Part shown: positions 34,412-43,570 of the stretch, piece after piece | How the letters are laid out: each line of letters starts with the position of its first letter | Numbering within the stretch: position 1 is the first letter of the stretch | Source of the DNA: Nodularia sp. LEGE 06071 | Lineage (GTDB): Bacteria > Cyanobacteriota > Cyanobacteriia > Cyanobacteriales > Nostocaceae | NCBI RefSeq assembly: GCF_015207755.1 | Contig: NZ_JADEWH010000006.1 | Coordinates: forward strand, 62,001 to 126,000 | Length of the DNA stretch: 64,000 nucleotides | Direction: 5' to 3' | Made by a program: the position numbers and the translations under genes | The notes under the pieces: model-generated | The model's database searches: none | The model's input: the letters and a program-made list of their open reading frames with translations, nothing else | Told to the model about the DNA's origin: nothing

Positions 34412-35749
34412 ATGACATTAGAGACTCAGACACCCCAGCCAGAAACGATGCACGAAGAGGAAGAAGAATTTCATTGGCGAGAATGCTGGTATCCCGTCTG
34501 CTTTCTGCAAGACTTGCCCAAAAATATTCCTTATGGTTTTTCTTTGTATGATGAACCTTTTGTGTTATTCAGGAATCAAAATGGCATACTTGTGTGTTTA
34601 ACAGACCGTTGTCCCCATCGCGCCGCCAGACTCTCTGATGGACAAATTATTGATGGCAAAATTGAATGTTCATATCATGGTTGGCAGTTTGGCATTGATG
34701 GTCAATGTTTGCACATTCCGCAGTTACCAGAAGATACCAAAATTCCTCTAAATGCTTGTGTGCAATCGTTTACAGTTGTAGAACGTCAAGGCTTAATCTG
34801 GGTTTGGGCGGGAGAAACTGAAACTGCCATTGATCAACTCATCCCCACTATAGCGGACTTGGAAAACCCAGAATTTGTCCACACCGACTATATGAGAGAT
34901 TTACCTTATGACCAAACTTATTTAATAGAAAACTTTGTTGATCCGGCTCATGTTTATATCAGCCATGATGGCACTGAAGGTAATCGAGCCAGCGCCCAAC
35001 CATTAGAAATGGAAGTCAGCGATTTTTACGTTAAAGGATTTTTGGGGAAAATCCGCCAAAGCCGAAATAGTGATGCACCTTGGCAAAATTTGGATTTTAT
35101 TGCGCCCAATTTAGTTCATTACAAATTAAACGTAATTAAACCTGGTTGGTATGCTGGCATAGCTTTATATTCAATTCCTATTGGTAAGGGTAAATGCCGT
35201 CTTTTACTCCGCAGATATCGCAATTTTATGATGGAAAAATTTAAGTCTAAACCTCGCTGGCTGGAACACTTGCGGCAAAACAAAGTTTTAGAACAGGATT
35301 TACCTCAAATATTAGGGCAACAAGCAGAAATAGCGAGGTTACAACAAAGTTTAAATAAAATTTATTTGCCACTAAAAACATCAGATTTATTAGTGATTAG
35401 TTACCGCAAATGGTTAGATAAATTTGGTGACTCTTTACCATATTATCAAGGTTATTTTACTTCTAAAAATATCGGTAGCAATGATTGCTCTCAAACTTTA
35501 CCAGATGCAGACAGATTTTTACAACATACACTTATTTGTAGTTCATGCAATCAGGCATATCGGGTCACAAATCAACTAAAACAAACCTTTGCCGCCGTAG
35601 GAATCGCTCTAGCAGTTTTGGCAATCATCACAGATGGGCTGAGTAGTATTATACTCGTTCTTGCGGCTCTAGTGTCCGTTGTCTTGGCAGTTTTAGCTGA
35701 AAAATTAAAAACGCACTTTCGACACTCTTATACTCACTTTGATCAATGA
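34412..35749 (+). CDS. PaO-like Rieske non-haem iron oxygenase
   Basis: The 445-aa protein has a Rieske [2Fe-2S] motif, CPHRAARLSDGQIIDGK followed by ECSYHGW, at about residues 72-98, and a mononuclear iron site, ENFVDPAHVYISH, at about 170-182. The C-terminus has CSSCNQAYRV and two membrane helices (about residues 390-435), the layout of the pheophorbide a oxygenase/ACD1/TIC55 group. Such enzymes act on chlorophyll derivatives in plants; the cyanobacterial substrate is not known from sequence. It is membrane-anchored. A TauD-like gene follows on the same strand, 110 bases later. Confidence 0.87.
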   Translation: MTLETQTPQPETMHEEEEEFHWRECWYPVCFLQDLPKNIPYGFSLYDEPFVLFRNQNGILVCLTDRCPHRAARLSDGQIIDGKIECSYHGWQFGIDGQCLHIPQLPEDTKIPLNACVQSFTVVERQGLIWVWAGETETAIDQLIPTIADLENPEFVHTDYMRDLPYDQTYLIENFVDPAHVYISHDGTEGNRASAQPLEMEVSDFYVKGFLGKIRQSRNSDAPWQNLDFIAPNLVHYKLNVIKPGWYAGIALYSIPIGKGKCRLLLRRYRNFMMEKFKSKPRWLEHLRQNKVLEQDLPQILGQQAEIARLQQSLNKIYLPLKTSDLLVISYRKWLDKFGDSLPYYQGYFTSKNIGSNDCSQTLPDADRFLQHTLICSSCNQAYRVTNQLKQTFAAVGIALAVLAIITDGLSSIILVLAALVSVVLAVLAEKLKTHFRHSYTHFDQ

Positions 35750-35859
35750 GTAGTGAGCAATTTTTGGGTGTTATCTCACGCAGAGGCGCAGTTAGCGGAA
35801 AGCTTTCCCGCAGGGTGGCGCAGAGAATCAGAAAGAGTAATATTAATAGGGGTTTTAAA
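35750..35859. repeat. Dispersed repeat between two oxygenase genes
   Basis: CACGCAGAGGCGCAGTTAGC followed by GGAAAGCTTTCCCGCAGGG is a dispersed cyanobacterial repeat with the palindrome GGAAAGCTTTCC. It sits between the Rieske and TauD-like genes and keeps an open frame, so an apparent 38-residue N-terminal extension of the latter is artefactual. Confidence 0.6.
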
Positions 35860-36720
35860 ATGCAACTTCAAACAGTGCAGCAACATTCTCGACTTGGCAC
35901 AGAAGTATTGCCAGAATGCAATCTCACACAACTGACAAACCAAGAGATAAATCAATTCAAAACATCTCTTTGGCAGCATGGCGTGATTGTTGTCAAAAAC
36001 CAACGTTTAACTGCATCACAGCTAAAAGAATTTGCCTACCAAACTTTTGGTGAGTCTAATATTAATTATCCCCCTAAACCCCTTGATCCAAATATTGATC
36101 CAGATTTACAAAGTATTGGTGTATCTATTTTAGGAAATCCCCAACAGGATACTCAGGAAATTGTCGGCAAATTTGCTTGGCAATGGCATCATGATAAAGA
36201 TTTACTTCCTACAACAGCAGGTCTGGATATGAATGCTTTGTATGTGGTGATGCTTTATGGAGTAGAAATACCGCCAGAGGGAATCGATGGTCAGCCCCAC
36301 ACAACGGCTTTTCTCGACATGATAGAAGCTTATAATAATCTCGATCCTGAGCATCAGCAGCAATTAGAGCAAATGTCTATGTACCATTTACCACCAAGAA
36401 ACCATCAGCCAGGACATGATGTACCAATGAAAAGGCATCCCATTGTTTCCATTCATCAGGTAACTGGGAAAAAAGGATTATATCTAGGTTCAGATACATC
36501 AATTCTTGTTGGTATGGAAGATACATTGGATTTGGCAAAACAGTTCTGGCAGGAATTATTTCAAACTGTTTTGGAACGTACACCAGTTTATACTCATGTT
36601 TGGCAACCGGGTGATCTTGTTGTTTGGGATAATTCGCAAGTGATGCACGCAGGCATTCCCTATGATGCCAGCAAGTATAAGCGCGTTGCTTTACGTGTAG
36701 GATTGGTAGACACCAAATGA
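35860..36720 (+). CDS. TauD/TfdA-family Fe(II)/2-oxoglutarate dioxygenase
   Basis: From MQLQTVQQHSRLGTEV the product is 286 aa. The metal-binding triad is present: WQWHHDKDLL gives H-x-D, and VVWDNSQVMHAGIPYD gives the distal histidine; the arginine that binds 2-oxoglutarate is in YKRVALRVGL. The family includes taurine, alkylsulfatase and related hydroxylases; substrate is unknown. TAATAGGGG supports the chosen start; an earlier ATG at 35746 would add translated repeat sequence. It follows the Rieske oxygenase gene and may belong to the same pathway. Confidence 0.85.
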   Translation: MQLQTVQQHSRLGTEVLPECNLTQLTNQEINQFKTSLWQHGVIVVKNQRLTASQLKEFAYQTFGESNINYPPKPLDPNIDPDLQSIGVSILGNPQQDTQEIVGKFAWQWHHDKDLLPTTAGLDMNALYVVMLYGVEIPPEGIDGQPHTTAFLDMIEAYNNLDPEHQQQLEQMSMYHLPPRNHQPGHDVPMKRHPIVSIHQVTGKKGLYLGSDTSILVGMEDTLDLAKQFWQELFQTVLERTPVYTHVWQPGDLVVWDNSQVMHAGIPYDASKYKRVALRVGLVDTK

Positions 36721-36829
36721 TATCTTCTACTCTTTGGCAGCAAAATCAGAAATGTTAATCATGTTTTATCCGGATTAACCAAGAAACAGATGAATAATAC
36801 TTTATATCAAATCTCCATGCCTAAAACTT

Positions 36830-37153
36830 ATGGATATGCCTCAGCGCGTATCAATTCGCTACAAAGATACGTCCTACAACGTTAATGAGATCCGGTTAAA
36901 AACCTTCCGGCTTGGTTTCCAAATATGGGAAGAACAAACCAAAGCTAGACAAACTGAGCTTTATAATTTTATCTTCTCTTGTTTGAAACAAATTGACCGC
37001 CAAGACAGGTATATGTTTTCTGTGCTGTTTATAGAGTTAACAGAAATCATCCGCAATTCTCGCTTGGAAAGAAATATGAAAGAGGTGTTAATTAAAACAG
37101 CTTTTAGTGAGTTTGCTTACGCATTAGCAGATTTTGAAGATGCGGACAAATAA
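36830..37153 (+). CDS. Hypothetical protein
   Basis: The 107-aa product is mostly helical, with charged residues (YNVNEIRLKTFRLGFQIWEE and RLERNMKEVLIKTAFSEFAY), and no signal peptide. I recognise no domain. A second Met at residue 3 is an alternative start. It is small and stands alone, so the call rests on its protein-like composition and clean frame. Confidence 0.5.
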   Translation: MDMPQRVSIRYKDTSYNVNEIRLKTFRLGFQIWEEQTKARQTELYNFIFSCLKQIDRQDRYMFSVLFIELTEIIRNSRLERNMKEVLIKTAFSEFAYALADFEDADK

Positions 37154-37398
37154 AAATTTATTGGCACCTTCTCCTTAGTCACTATTAACGCCCTGTCAAT
37201 AAAATATGCTACCCAATTTAGCATTTGGTTAGATTCCATTAGTGCAAACGGTTGTGGTCTTGCGGTAGATAGGGCTTTATGATCACAAATTCCTGTACTC
37301 TTTATCCTGTAGTCTTTTCAGGTTATATTATCTGCCCGTAGGCAAGATAATCAGACTCGTTTGTCTAAACAGTTTTTTCCCTTCTAAAATTATACGTT
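37154..37398. other. Spacer between convergent genes
   Basis: Nothing coding is supported. ATTATCTGCC and GGCAAGATAAT form a hairpin at about 37327-37351, and AGAC/GTCT at about 37352-37365 is followed by a T run at 37372-37377; together these may act as a terminator between the convergent hypothetical and bestrophin genes. Confidence 0.4.
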
Positions 37399-38295
37399 TT
37401 AATTATATAATCCAATGCTAGGACTCAGCGTAATTAAATCGTCAATATTGCGTTTCATAGTGTTGCAAATTGCATCTAATGGCAAGTCATTAGCATCGTA
37501 ACCAAAAGGATTTTCTATTTCCAACCCGATAGCTTCAATGCCAAATAAAGTAAAACTAATCAACGCCACAATTAATCCTGTCCACCACCCCAGACTTTCC
37601 ACTAATTGAAAAGGTAATAGGTAACAATACAGTAATAATAACTGTTTGAGATGAATAGCGTATGCTAAAGGTATGGGTGTTTTTAAAATTCGTTCGCATG
37701 ATCCTAAATTATCCACCAAATTATTTAATAACTCTTGCATTGCTATTAACTGGTAGATGTGAAGGCATTTATGATTATGCTGCTGCTGTAAATAATCTCC
37801 AATCCAGAAGGCAAGTTCTAGGGGTGGATTATTCATATTCTCAAGATTTCTATACTTAGAGTCTGGGATTAGTTCTTCTAACTCATTCGTTATCAACTCT
37901 CCACGCAAATGTAATTTAGTCGCTACAGCAAAGGCTACTAATAAATACAATGCAGCAATTTTATTTTTTCTATCTTCTGCGGATATTTCATCAATGGATA
38001 CCCAAATTTGTCTTGCTAAATTTCGCACGTTGTTTACTATGGAACCCCAACATTTTCTGCCTTCCCAAAAGCGTTCATAAGCTGTATTAGTGCGAAAAAC
38101 TAATAATAAGCCTAAAACAATACTAGGAATCACACTTTCTAAAATTGGTTGGGATACAGATAATTTGAAATTATAAAGTATAGACACAAAAATTCCAAAT
38201 AATCCACACCCAATAACGCGTTTATAAATCGCTAAAATTACTGATCCTTTGATCTGAAGAGCTATTTGAAACCATAGTTTTCTTTCGACTGTCAT
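37399..38295 (-). CDS. Bestrophin-like chloride channel family protein
   Basis: The 298-aa membrane protein belongs to the bestrophin (UPF0187) family. The characteristic N-terminal region reads VLGLLLVFRTNTAYERFWEGRKCWGSIVNNVRNLARQ, given here as LLLVFRTNTAYERFWEGRK and WGSIVNNVRNLARQ. Hydrophobic segments are seen near residues 20-45, 55-75, 210-230 and 235-255. Cyanobacterial bestrophins have been linked to anion or bicarbonate movement at thylakoids, but the ion here cannot be read. The family acts as pentamers in the membrane. Confidence 0.87.
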   Translation of the reverse strand: MTVERKLWFQIALQIKGSVILAIYKRVIGCGLFGIFVSILYNFKLSVSQPILESVIPSIVLGLLLVFRTNTAYERFWEGRKCWGSIVNNVRNLARQIWVSIDEISAEDRKNKIAALYLLVAFAVATKLHLRGELITNELEELIPDSKYRNLENMNNPPLELAFWIGDYLQQQHNHKCLHIYQLIAMQELLNNLVDNLGSCERILKTPIPLAYAIHLKQLLLLYCYLLPFQLVESLGWWTGLIVALISFTLFGIEAIGLEIENPFGYDANDLPLDAICNTMKRNIDDLITLSPSIGLYN

Positions 38296-38404
38296 GCAAC
38301 TAACCTAAAACACAATAGAGTGGCTGAAGATTTGGTGGATCTAGAGTTCAGCATATTAATTTTGATGGTTGGTTTTTTAGTCTTAACTACAATTGGCAAT
38401 TAGG

Positions 38405-39235
38405 TCAGTTTTGAAAGTCATAACTAATCCAGTCACTCCAACTACCAGCATAAAGTTTTCCTGTGTGAATATTGGCTAGTTCCAAAGAAAGTAAATTCAC
38501 ACAAGCAGTTACACCAGAACCACAATAAACTATAATTTCCTCAGCTTTTTCTAGTTTCTCCCAGCGTTGGCGTTGCTCTGATGCAGAAAGTAAATAACCA
38601 GAAGAGCTGGTAATGTCTTGCCAAGGATAGTTAATAGCACCGGGAATATGACCAGCAATTGTATCTATTGGCTCTCGTTCTCCTCGGTAGCGATCGCCTT
38701 CTCTAGAATCTACTAAAGCTACTTTTGGTAAGTCTTTGCGACTTTTCACCGCCTCAATATCTACTACCAAGTTTGGTCTGATTTTCGGGATAAAATTACC
38801 TTTCTGGGGTGTTGAAATCACGTCTGTGACTGCATAACCAGCTTTTTGCCATGCGGTAAATCCTCCATCTAATACAACTACTTGCTCATGTCCTAGATAG
38901 CGTAATAACCACCAAAGACGAGATGCAAAGGCCAAGCGCGAATCATCATAAGCAACAACTAAACTTTTTGGGGAATCTACCCCAATTGCTGATAACTTGT
39001 GAGCTAGATCATTGACATTTGGTAAAGGATGTCTACCGCCATGCTTACCTATAGGACTGGAAAGATCCTGATTCAAATCTAGATAATAAGAATTTTTGAT
39101 ATGACTTGCTTGGTATTGTTGTTTTCCTAGTTGAGGGTCAGCAAGAGAAAAGCGACAATCTACAATAACGATGTGTGGATCGTTAAGATGTTCAAAAAGC
39201 CAAGCGGGGGAAATCACAAATTGGGTGTCAGCCAT
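38405..39235 (-). CDS. Sulfurtransferase, two rhodanese domains
   Basis: The 276-aa protein has two rhodanese domains. The catalytic one is C-terminal with active-site CGSGVTAC at about residues 237-244; the N-terminal domain has no matching cysteine. The CGSGVTA loop is typical of 3-mercaptopyruvate sulfurtransferase (SseA) rather than thiosulfate sulfurtransferase (CRKGVT), so the former is favoured. VYDDSRLAFASRLWWLLRYL is the family's substrate-side motif in the first domain. It transfers sulfur to cyanide or thiol acceptors in the cytosol. Confidence 0.85.
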   Translation of the reverse strand: MADTQFVISPAWLFEHLNDPHIVIVDCRFSLADPQLGKQQYQASHIKNSYYLDLNQDLSSPIGKHGGRHPLPNVNDLAHKLSAIGVDSPKSLVVAYDDSRLAFASRLWWLLRYLGHEQVVVLDGGFTAWQKAGYAVTDVISTPQKGNFIPKIRPNLVVDIEAVKSRKDLPKVALVDSREGDRYRGEREPIDTIAGHIPGAINYPWQDITSSSGYLLSASEQRQRWEKLEKAEEIIVYCGSGVTACVNLLSLELANIHTGKLYAGSWSDWISYDFQN

Positions 39236-39370
39236 AAACTAATCAAAATATATTAAAAAATACAATCCCAGATTGGGAAAAATTTGTCCAGGTCTAAACA
39301 TTGTATACTTGTAAAGTATATGATGATGAGATACTAAATTACTTTTTTCCGTCCGACACTGTTAACTTTA

Positions 39371-40624
39371 TTGAACAAGTGGGGTGCTTTTGTGATTTCA
39401 TGGAATTCCAACTGTACAGACTCTACTGAAGAACAATTTGGAGGGTCAAACCACGTGAAAAAATTACATAATATCAATTCCAATCATGCATTAGAATCGC
39501 CAATCTTAGCAGGTTATCCCTTGGAGTCATCTCAAGGTCATCTCCGGCGGGAACAGATACAAGTAGCTCCAGATTGGATGAAAAATGATCTTAATTATGG
39601 TTACGATTCGTTAATTTCTATAACTCCACAAGCTATACCTTCTAAAGTGGTGAACGGTTTAGATTCAGAATTGCCGACAGTTTTAGTGGTTGACGACAAT
39701 ACAGCCAGTCGAATCACTGCGGTTGCTCTTTTGTCGATGGAAGGATACGAAGTGATTGAGGCTGAAAGTGGTCCGACTGCTTTATTACTAGTAAAACGAA
39801 AACAACCAGATTTAATTTTGCTGGATGTGATGATGCCGGGAATGGATGGGTTTGAAGTCTGTCAGTTGCTGAAGCAGGATGAACATACTAGGCTCATACC
39901 AATAATTTTTATTACAGCCTTAAATGACAAGCGATCGCTTATCCGAGGAATTGAAGTCGGGGGGGATGATTTTCTCAGCAAACCTTTTGACAATGTAGAA
40001 CTAGTAGCGCGTGTAAAATCTTTGGTGCGGCAAAAGCGTTTAAATGAAGACTTAGACCATGCCGAGAAAGTGCTGTTTTCTGTGGCTAAGGCTATTGAAT
40101 GTCGTGATCCCAATACAGGCGATCACTGCGAACGGTTAGTCAAATTAGGACAGGCTTTTGGTGAATACCTCAATCTTTCGCGCTACCGAATTCGAGATTT
40201 AATGTGGGGTGGATATCTGCATGATATCGGCAAGGTGGGTATTCCCGACGCGGTGCTACTGAAAAAAGGCAAACTCACCCCCGAAGATTGGATAATTATG
40301 AAGCAGCACGTTTTAATTGGGGAAAAAATCTGTCTACCACTCCGGAGTATGAAGGGTGTAATTCCCATTATTCGCCATCACCATGAGCGCTGGGATGGAT
40401 CGGGCTATCCTGATGGACTCAAAGGGGATGATATTCCTTACTTAGCACAAGTATTTCAGATAATTGATATTTACGATGCTTTAACTAGCGAAAGACCTTA
40501 TAAAAAAGCCTTTAGTTTAGAAGAAGCAATATCTGTAATGCAGCAAGAAACTGATTCAGGTTGGCGCAATCCCAAGTTAGTGCAGCAGTTTATCGACTTT
40601 AGTCGCTTCCGGAATGGAAACTAG
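39371..40624 (+). CDS. Response regulator with HD-GYP phosphodiesterase domain
   Basis: The 417-aa protein has a receiver domain from about residue 105 to 222 (VLVVDDNTASR, phospho-acceptor Asp in LILLDVMMPGMDGFEV near 154, Lys in FLSKPFD) followed by an HD-GYP domain with YLHDIGKVGIP near 282 and HHHERWDGSGYPDGL near 336. HD-GYP domains hydrolyse cyclic di-GMP, and the catalytic HD and GYP signatures are intact. The N-terminal 100 residues are not conserved and the exact start is uncertain: TTG/GTG codons further in are possible. It is likely a cytosolic output of a two-component system. No partner kinase is adjacent. Confidence 0.87.
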   Translation: MNKWGAFVISWNSNCTDSTEEQFGGSNHVKKLHNINSNHALESPILAGYPLESSQGHLRREQIQVAPDWMKNDLNYGYDSLISITPQAIPSKVVNGLDSELPTVLVVDDNTASRITAVALLSMEGYEVIEAESGPTALLLVKRKQPDLILLDVMMPGMDGFEVCQLLKQDEHTRLIPIIFITALNDKRSLIRGIEVGGDDFLSKPFDNVELVARVKSLVRQKRLNEDLDHAEKVLFSVAKAIECRDPNTGDHCERLVKLGQAFGEYLNLSRYRIRDLMWGGYLHDIGKVGIPDAVLLKKGKLTPEDWIIMKQHVLIGEKICLPLRSMKGVIPIIRHHHERWDGSGYPDGLKGDDIPYLAQVFQIIDIYDALTSERPYKKAFSLEEAISVMQQETDSGWRNPKLVQQFIDFSRFRNGN

Positions 40625-40766
40625 GCAGTCCGCTGTCGATCAATATCCCCAGTTGTGTACCTGGAAAGATTTTGGTGTTGGTTAGATTAACTGCTATGAT
40701 TTGAGCCGAAATATATTGAAATATCAAGCGCGAAAACGTACTTTACTGATAGCTGATAGCTAAATT

Positions 40767-42134
40767 ATGGTAGTTGTAGCAATTCTAGCGGCGGGACGCG
40801 GCACCAGGATGAAATCACACCTACCCAAAGTTTTACATTCTTTGGGTGGGCGATCGCTAGTTGAGAGAGTTCTCGATAGCGTAGAAGCACTTTCCCCTTC
40901 ACGGCGGATGGTGATTGTGGGGTATCAGGCAGAATTAGTCAAAGCAGCCATGCAGTCCCCTAACTTGGAGTTTGTCGCACAGACTCAACAACTGGGAACA
41001 GGTCATGCCATCCAGCAATTATTACCCCACCTGGAGGGTTACACAGGAGATTTGCTGGTGCTAAATGGCGATATACCGTTATTACGCAGCCAAACTCTAA
41101 AACAATTATTACAAACTCACCAAGAAAATCAGAACGCCGCCACCATCCTTACCTCACACCTAACTCAACCCCAGGGCTACGGGCGCGTTTTTTGTAATAG
41201 TGAAAATATTGTCCAGCAAATTGTGGAAGAAAAGGATTGTACTGCGGCTCAAAAACAAAATTGTCGGATTAATGCTGGGGTTTACTGTTTTAATTGGCAG
41301 AAGTTAGCTCAGGTTTTACCCCACTTACAGGCAAATAATGCTCAAAAAGAATATTACCTCACAGATGCTGTGACTCAAGTGGGTAAAGTCATGGCTGTTG
41401 ATGTGGAAGATGATCAGGAAATTTTGGGAATTAATGATCGCCTACAACTAGCAACAGCTGACGAAATTATCCAAAGGCGTGTCAAGGAAAAATGGATGGC
41501 GGCTGGTGTTACCCTGATCAACCCTCAAAGCATTACCATTGATGACACCGTAGAATTACAGTCTGATGTGATTATTCAACCGCAAACTCACCTACGGGGA
41601 AATACTACGATTCAAACAGGGAGTTGTATTGGCCCTGGGAGTTTAATTGAAAATAGCCAATTGGGTGAAAACGTCACAGTCCAGTTTTCTGTAGTTACAG
41701 ATAGCGTTGTGCAGACAGGCAGCAGAATTGGCCCTTATGCTCATTTACGTGGTCATGCAGTAGTAGGTGCTAATTGCCGTGTGGGTAATTTTGTCGAATT
41801 GAAAAATACTCAGTTAGGCGATCGCACGAACGCCGCACATTTATCATACTTAGGTGATACCACTACAGGTAATCAGGTAAATATTGGTGCAGGTACAATT
41901 ACTGCTAACTACGACGGCGTGAAAAAACATCCTACCCACATAGGCGATCGCACTAAGACTGGTTCCAATAGTGTTTTAGTAGCACCAGTCACGTTAGGAG
42001 ATGATGTTTATGTCGCCGCAGGTTCAACTGTGACAGAAGATGTAGCTGATAATTCTTTAGTAATTGCCCGGAGTCGTCAAGTAGTTAAACAAGGTTGGCA
42101 AAAGAAAAAACTTGACAATGAAACCACTTCATGA
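40767..42134 (+). CDS. glmU: Bifunctional UDP-GlcNAc pyrophosphorylase / GlcN-1-P acetyltransferase
   Basis: The 455-aa enzyme makes UDP-N-acetylglucosamine for peptidoglycan and other glycans. The uridylyltransferase domain opens [19 protein letters not shown], with the base and sugar contacts [11 protein letters not shown] and NGDIPLL. The C-terminal half, from about residue 250, is a left-handed beta helix of hexapeptide repeats ([30 protein letters not shown]) carrying the acetyltransferase site. Length and order are normal. The gene stands alone, in the cytosol, as an essential step in cell-wall synthesis. Confidence 0.95.
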   Translation: MVVVAILAAGRGTRMKSHLPKVLHSLGGRSLVERVLDSVEALSPSRRMVIVGYQAELVKAAMQSPNLEFVAQTQQLGTGHAIQQLLPHLEGYTGDLLVLNGDIPLLRSQTLKQLLQTHQENQNAATILTSHLTQPQGYGRVFCNSENIVQQIVEEKDCTAAQKQNCRINAGVYCFNWQKLAQVLPHLQANNAQKEYYLTDAVTQVGKVMAVDVEDDQEILGINDRLQLATADEIIQRRVKEKWMAAGVTLINPQSITIDDTVELQSDVIIQPQTHLRGNTTIQTGSCIGPGSLIENSQLGENVTVQFSVVTDSVVQTGSRIGPYAHLRGHAVVGANCRVGNFVELKNTQLGDRTNAAHLSYLGDTTTGNQVNIGAGTITANYDGVKKHPTHIGDRTKTGSNSVLVAPVTLGDDVYVAAGSTVTEDVADNSLVIARSRQVVKQGWQKKKLDNETTS

Positions 42135-42159
42135 TTACTGACAGGATCAACAAAACAAA

Positions 42160-42257
42160 CAAGCGCCGCAAATCTGGTGGTGATAACTTGAAACACAGAG
42201 AATTAATGGCTATTCTCCCACAAGAATCTCAAATAACCCTGAAAAAAGCGGCGCTTG
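42160..42257. repeat. Inverted repeat after glmU
   Basis: CAAGCGCCGC at 42160-42169 is inverted as GCGGCGCTTG at 42248-42257, a 10-bp perfect arm pair with 78 bases between. It lies between the convergent glmU and isoaspartyl peptidase genes. It could be a terminator or a small non-autonomous element; there is no duplicate in the window. Confidence 0.45.
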
Positions 42258-42308
42258 ATTTAAAAATCCTCAGCGAACCTCTGCGTTAGAAAAAAATTAC
42301 CCTAAACC

Positions 42309-43262
42309 TTAAACACAGCCAACTAATTCCCCATTATTCCATTCCAAAGTATCACCAATGCTTTCGCCATCGTGATAGGCAGCAAGTAATACCTCGCTAG
42401 TTTTACCCCATGATATCGCTCCAGTAGCTTCGATGGCGATCGCACCCAAATCGCGCTGATTTTTACTCGATTCCGTAAACGAGCGCTGCATAGCATCCTT
42501 GAGCAGCATTCCATCAGTTACCCGCACCACAATCTTGGCAGCTAGACATTCATCGATGATATCTTCCCCAATACCAGTACAGCTAACTGCCGCATGACTA
42601 TTAGCATAATTACCTGCGGGCATAGCAGAATCACTGACTCTACCAATACGCTCAAAGCCTTTACCGCCTGTAGAAGTGCCAACAGCCAGCCCACCATAGG
42701 AATCTAAAACGACTACACCAATGGTGCCACGTCCAGCATTGCTGGTTTCCACTAATTCCGGTTCTGCTACCACGCCAGCCATTGTGCTTTTAAAGTTATC
42801 CTGGCGCTCTTGCATCCATTCCTGCAATCTTAAATCAGTTAAAGCATTGAATAAGGGAACTTGTAACTCCCGTGCTAGTTCAGCTGCACCGTAATCGGAA
42901 AGTACCCGATCTGGCGAACTTTGTAAAAAGTGTACCAATTCAATGGGATTTTTCACCCGCGAAATATTAATTACACCACTAAAACGCCCTGATGTACCAT
43001 CCATCAAAGAAGCACTCATGCGGATTTGACCATCAGATTGCAGTACTGAACCAGTACCAGCATTAAAGCGGGGGTCATCTTCTAACATTTGGCAACCCTG
43101 TAAAACCGCCTCAGATGCAGTTGCACCTGACAGGAGAAGAGAATAAACTGCCTCTACTACCCGATAAAGTGAGCGGCGCACCGACTCTAATCCTCCTTTA
43201 CCGTGGAGAGAACTACCAGCTCCTCCATGAATAATTACTTTAGGTTGCACCTGTAAATTCAT
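42309..43262 (-). CDS. iaaA: Isoaspartyl peptidase / L-asparaginase, Ntn hydrolase
   Basis: The 317-aa precursor belongs to the plant-type asparaginase family that self-cleaves at a threonine. NAGRGTIGVVVLD places the nucleophile Thr at about residue 180, leaving alpha and beta subunits. The alpha part has IHGGAGSSLHGKGG and FNAGTGSVLQSDGQI; the beta part has GRVSDSAMPAGNYAN, where the GRxGDSxxxGAG-like loop binds substrate, and CTGIGEDIID. It hydrolyses beta-aspartyl dipeptides and asparagine; in Anabaena such an enzyme degrades cyanophycin products. The functional tie to cyanophycin is from knowledge of the family, not from this window. Confidence 0.9.
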   Translation of the reverse strand: MNLQVQPKVIIHGGAGSSLHGKGGLESVRRSLYRVVEAVYSLLLSGATASEAVLQGCQMLEDDPRFNAGTGSVLQSDGQIRMSASLMDGTSGRFSGVINISRVKNPIELVHFLQSSPDRVLSDYGAAELARELQVPLFNALTDLRLQEWMQERQDNFKSTMAGVVAEPELVETSNAGRGTIGVVVLDSYGGLAVGTSTGGKGFERIGRVSDSAMPAGNYANSHAAVSCTGIGEDIIDECLAAKIVVRVTDGMLLKDAMQRSFTESSKNQRDLGAIAIEATGAISWGKTSEVLLAAYHDGESIGDTLEWNNGELVGCV

Positions 43263-43317
43263 CTATCTATAACCCTTGCGCTATTTGCGTCTCAGTTGTA
43301 GTTGGTTTTACTATAAA

Positions 43318-43473
43318 TTAGGTATTAGTCTCAGAACGGCGACGACGGCAACGTTCTGAGCAGTATTTCACCTCGTCCCAGCAATCTTGCCATTTCTTGC
43401 GCCAAGTGAAGGGACGTTGACATACCGGACAAATTTTTGCAGGTAGGTCTGATTTAGAACGAACTCGTCCCAT
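43318..43473 (-). CDS. DUF2256 family small zinc-ribbon-like protein
   Basis: The 51-aa product begins MGRVRSKSDLPAKICPVC and continues RPFTWRKKWQDCWDEVKYC then SERCRRRR. CPVC and CSERC give four cysteines for a zinc site; the WRKKW..CWDEVxYCSxxCR pattern defines DUF2256. A longer start at 43485 (MVFI before MGR) is possible, but family members normally begin near MGR/MAR. It lies between the isoaspartyl peptidase and GAF sensor genes on the same strand. Function is unknown. Confidence 0.8.
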   Translation of the reverse strand: MGRVRSKSDLPAKICPVCQRPFTWRKKWQDCWDEVKYCSERCRRRRSETNT

Positions 43474-43570
43474 GATGAATACCATGCCGAGGTGAGTTTG
43501 ATGTTTGAGAGCGATGGAAAAATATTATAACGAGTTAGCGACAAAAGGAGGATAACTGAAAAATAATTTC

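Noticed and set aside
35746-35859. N-terminal extension of the TauD-like protein
   Set aside because: The extension is translated dispersed repeat (CGCAGAGGCGCAGTTAGC); a good start exists at 35860.
42131-42288. A possible small open frame across the inverted repeat after glmU
   Set aside because: It has no recognisable motif or ribosome binding site and spans a dispersed repeat.
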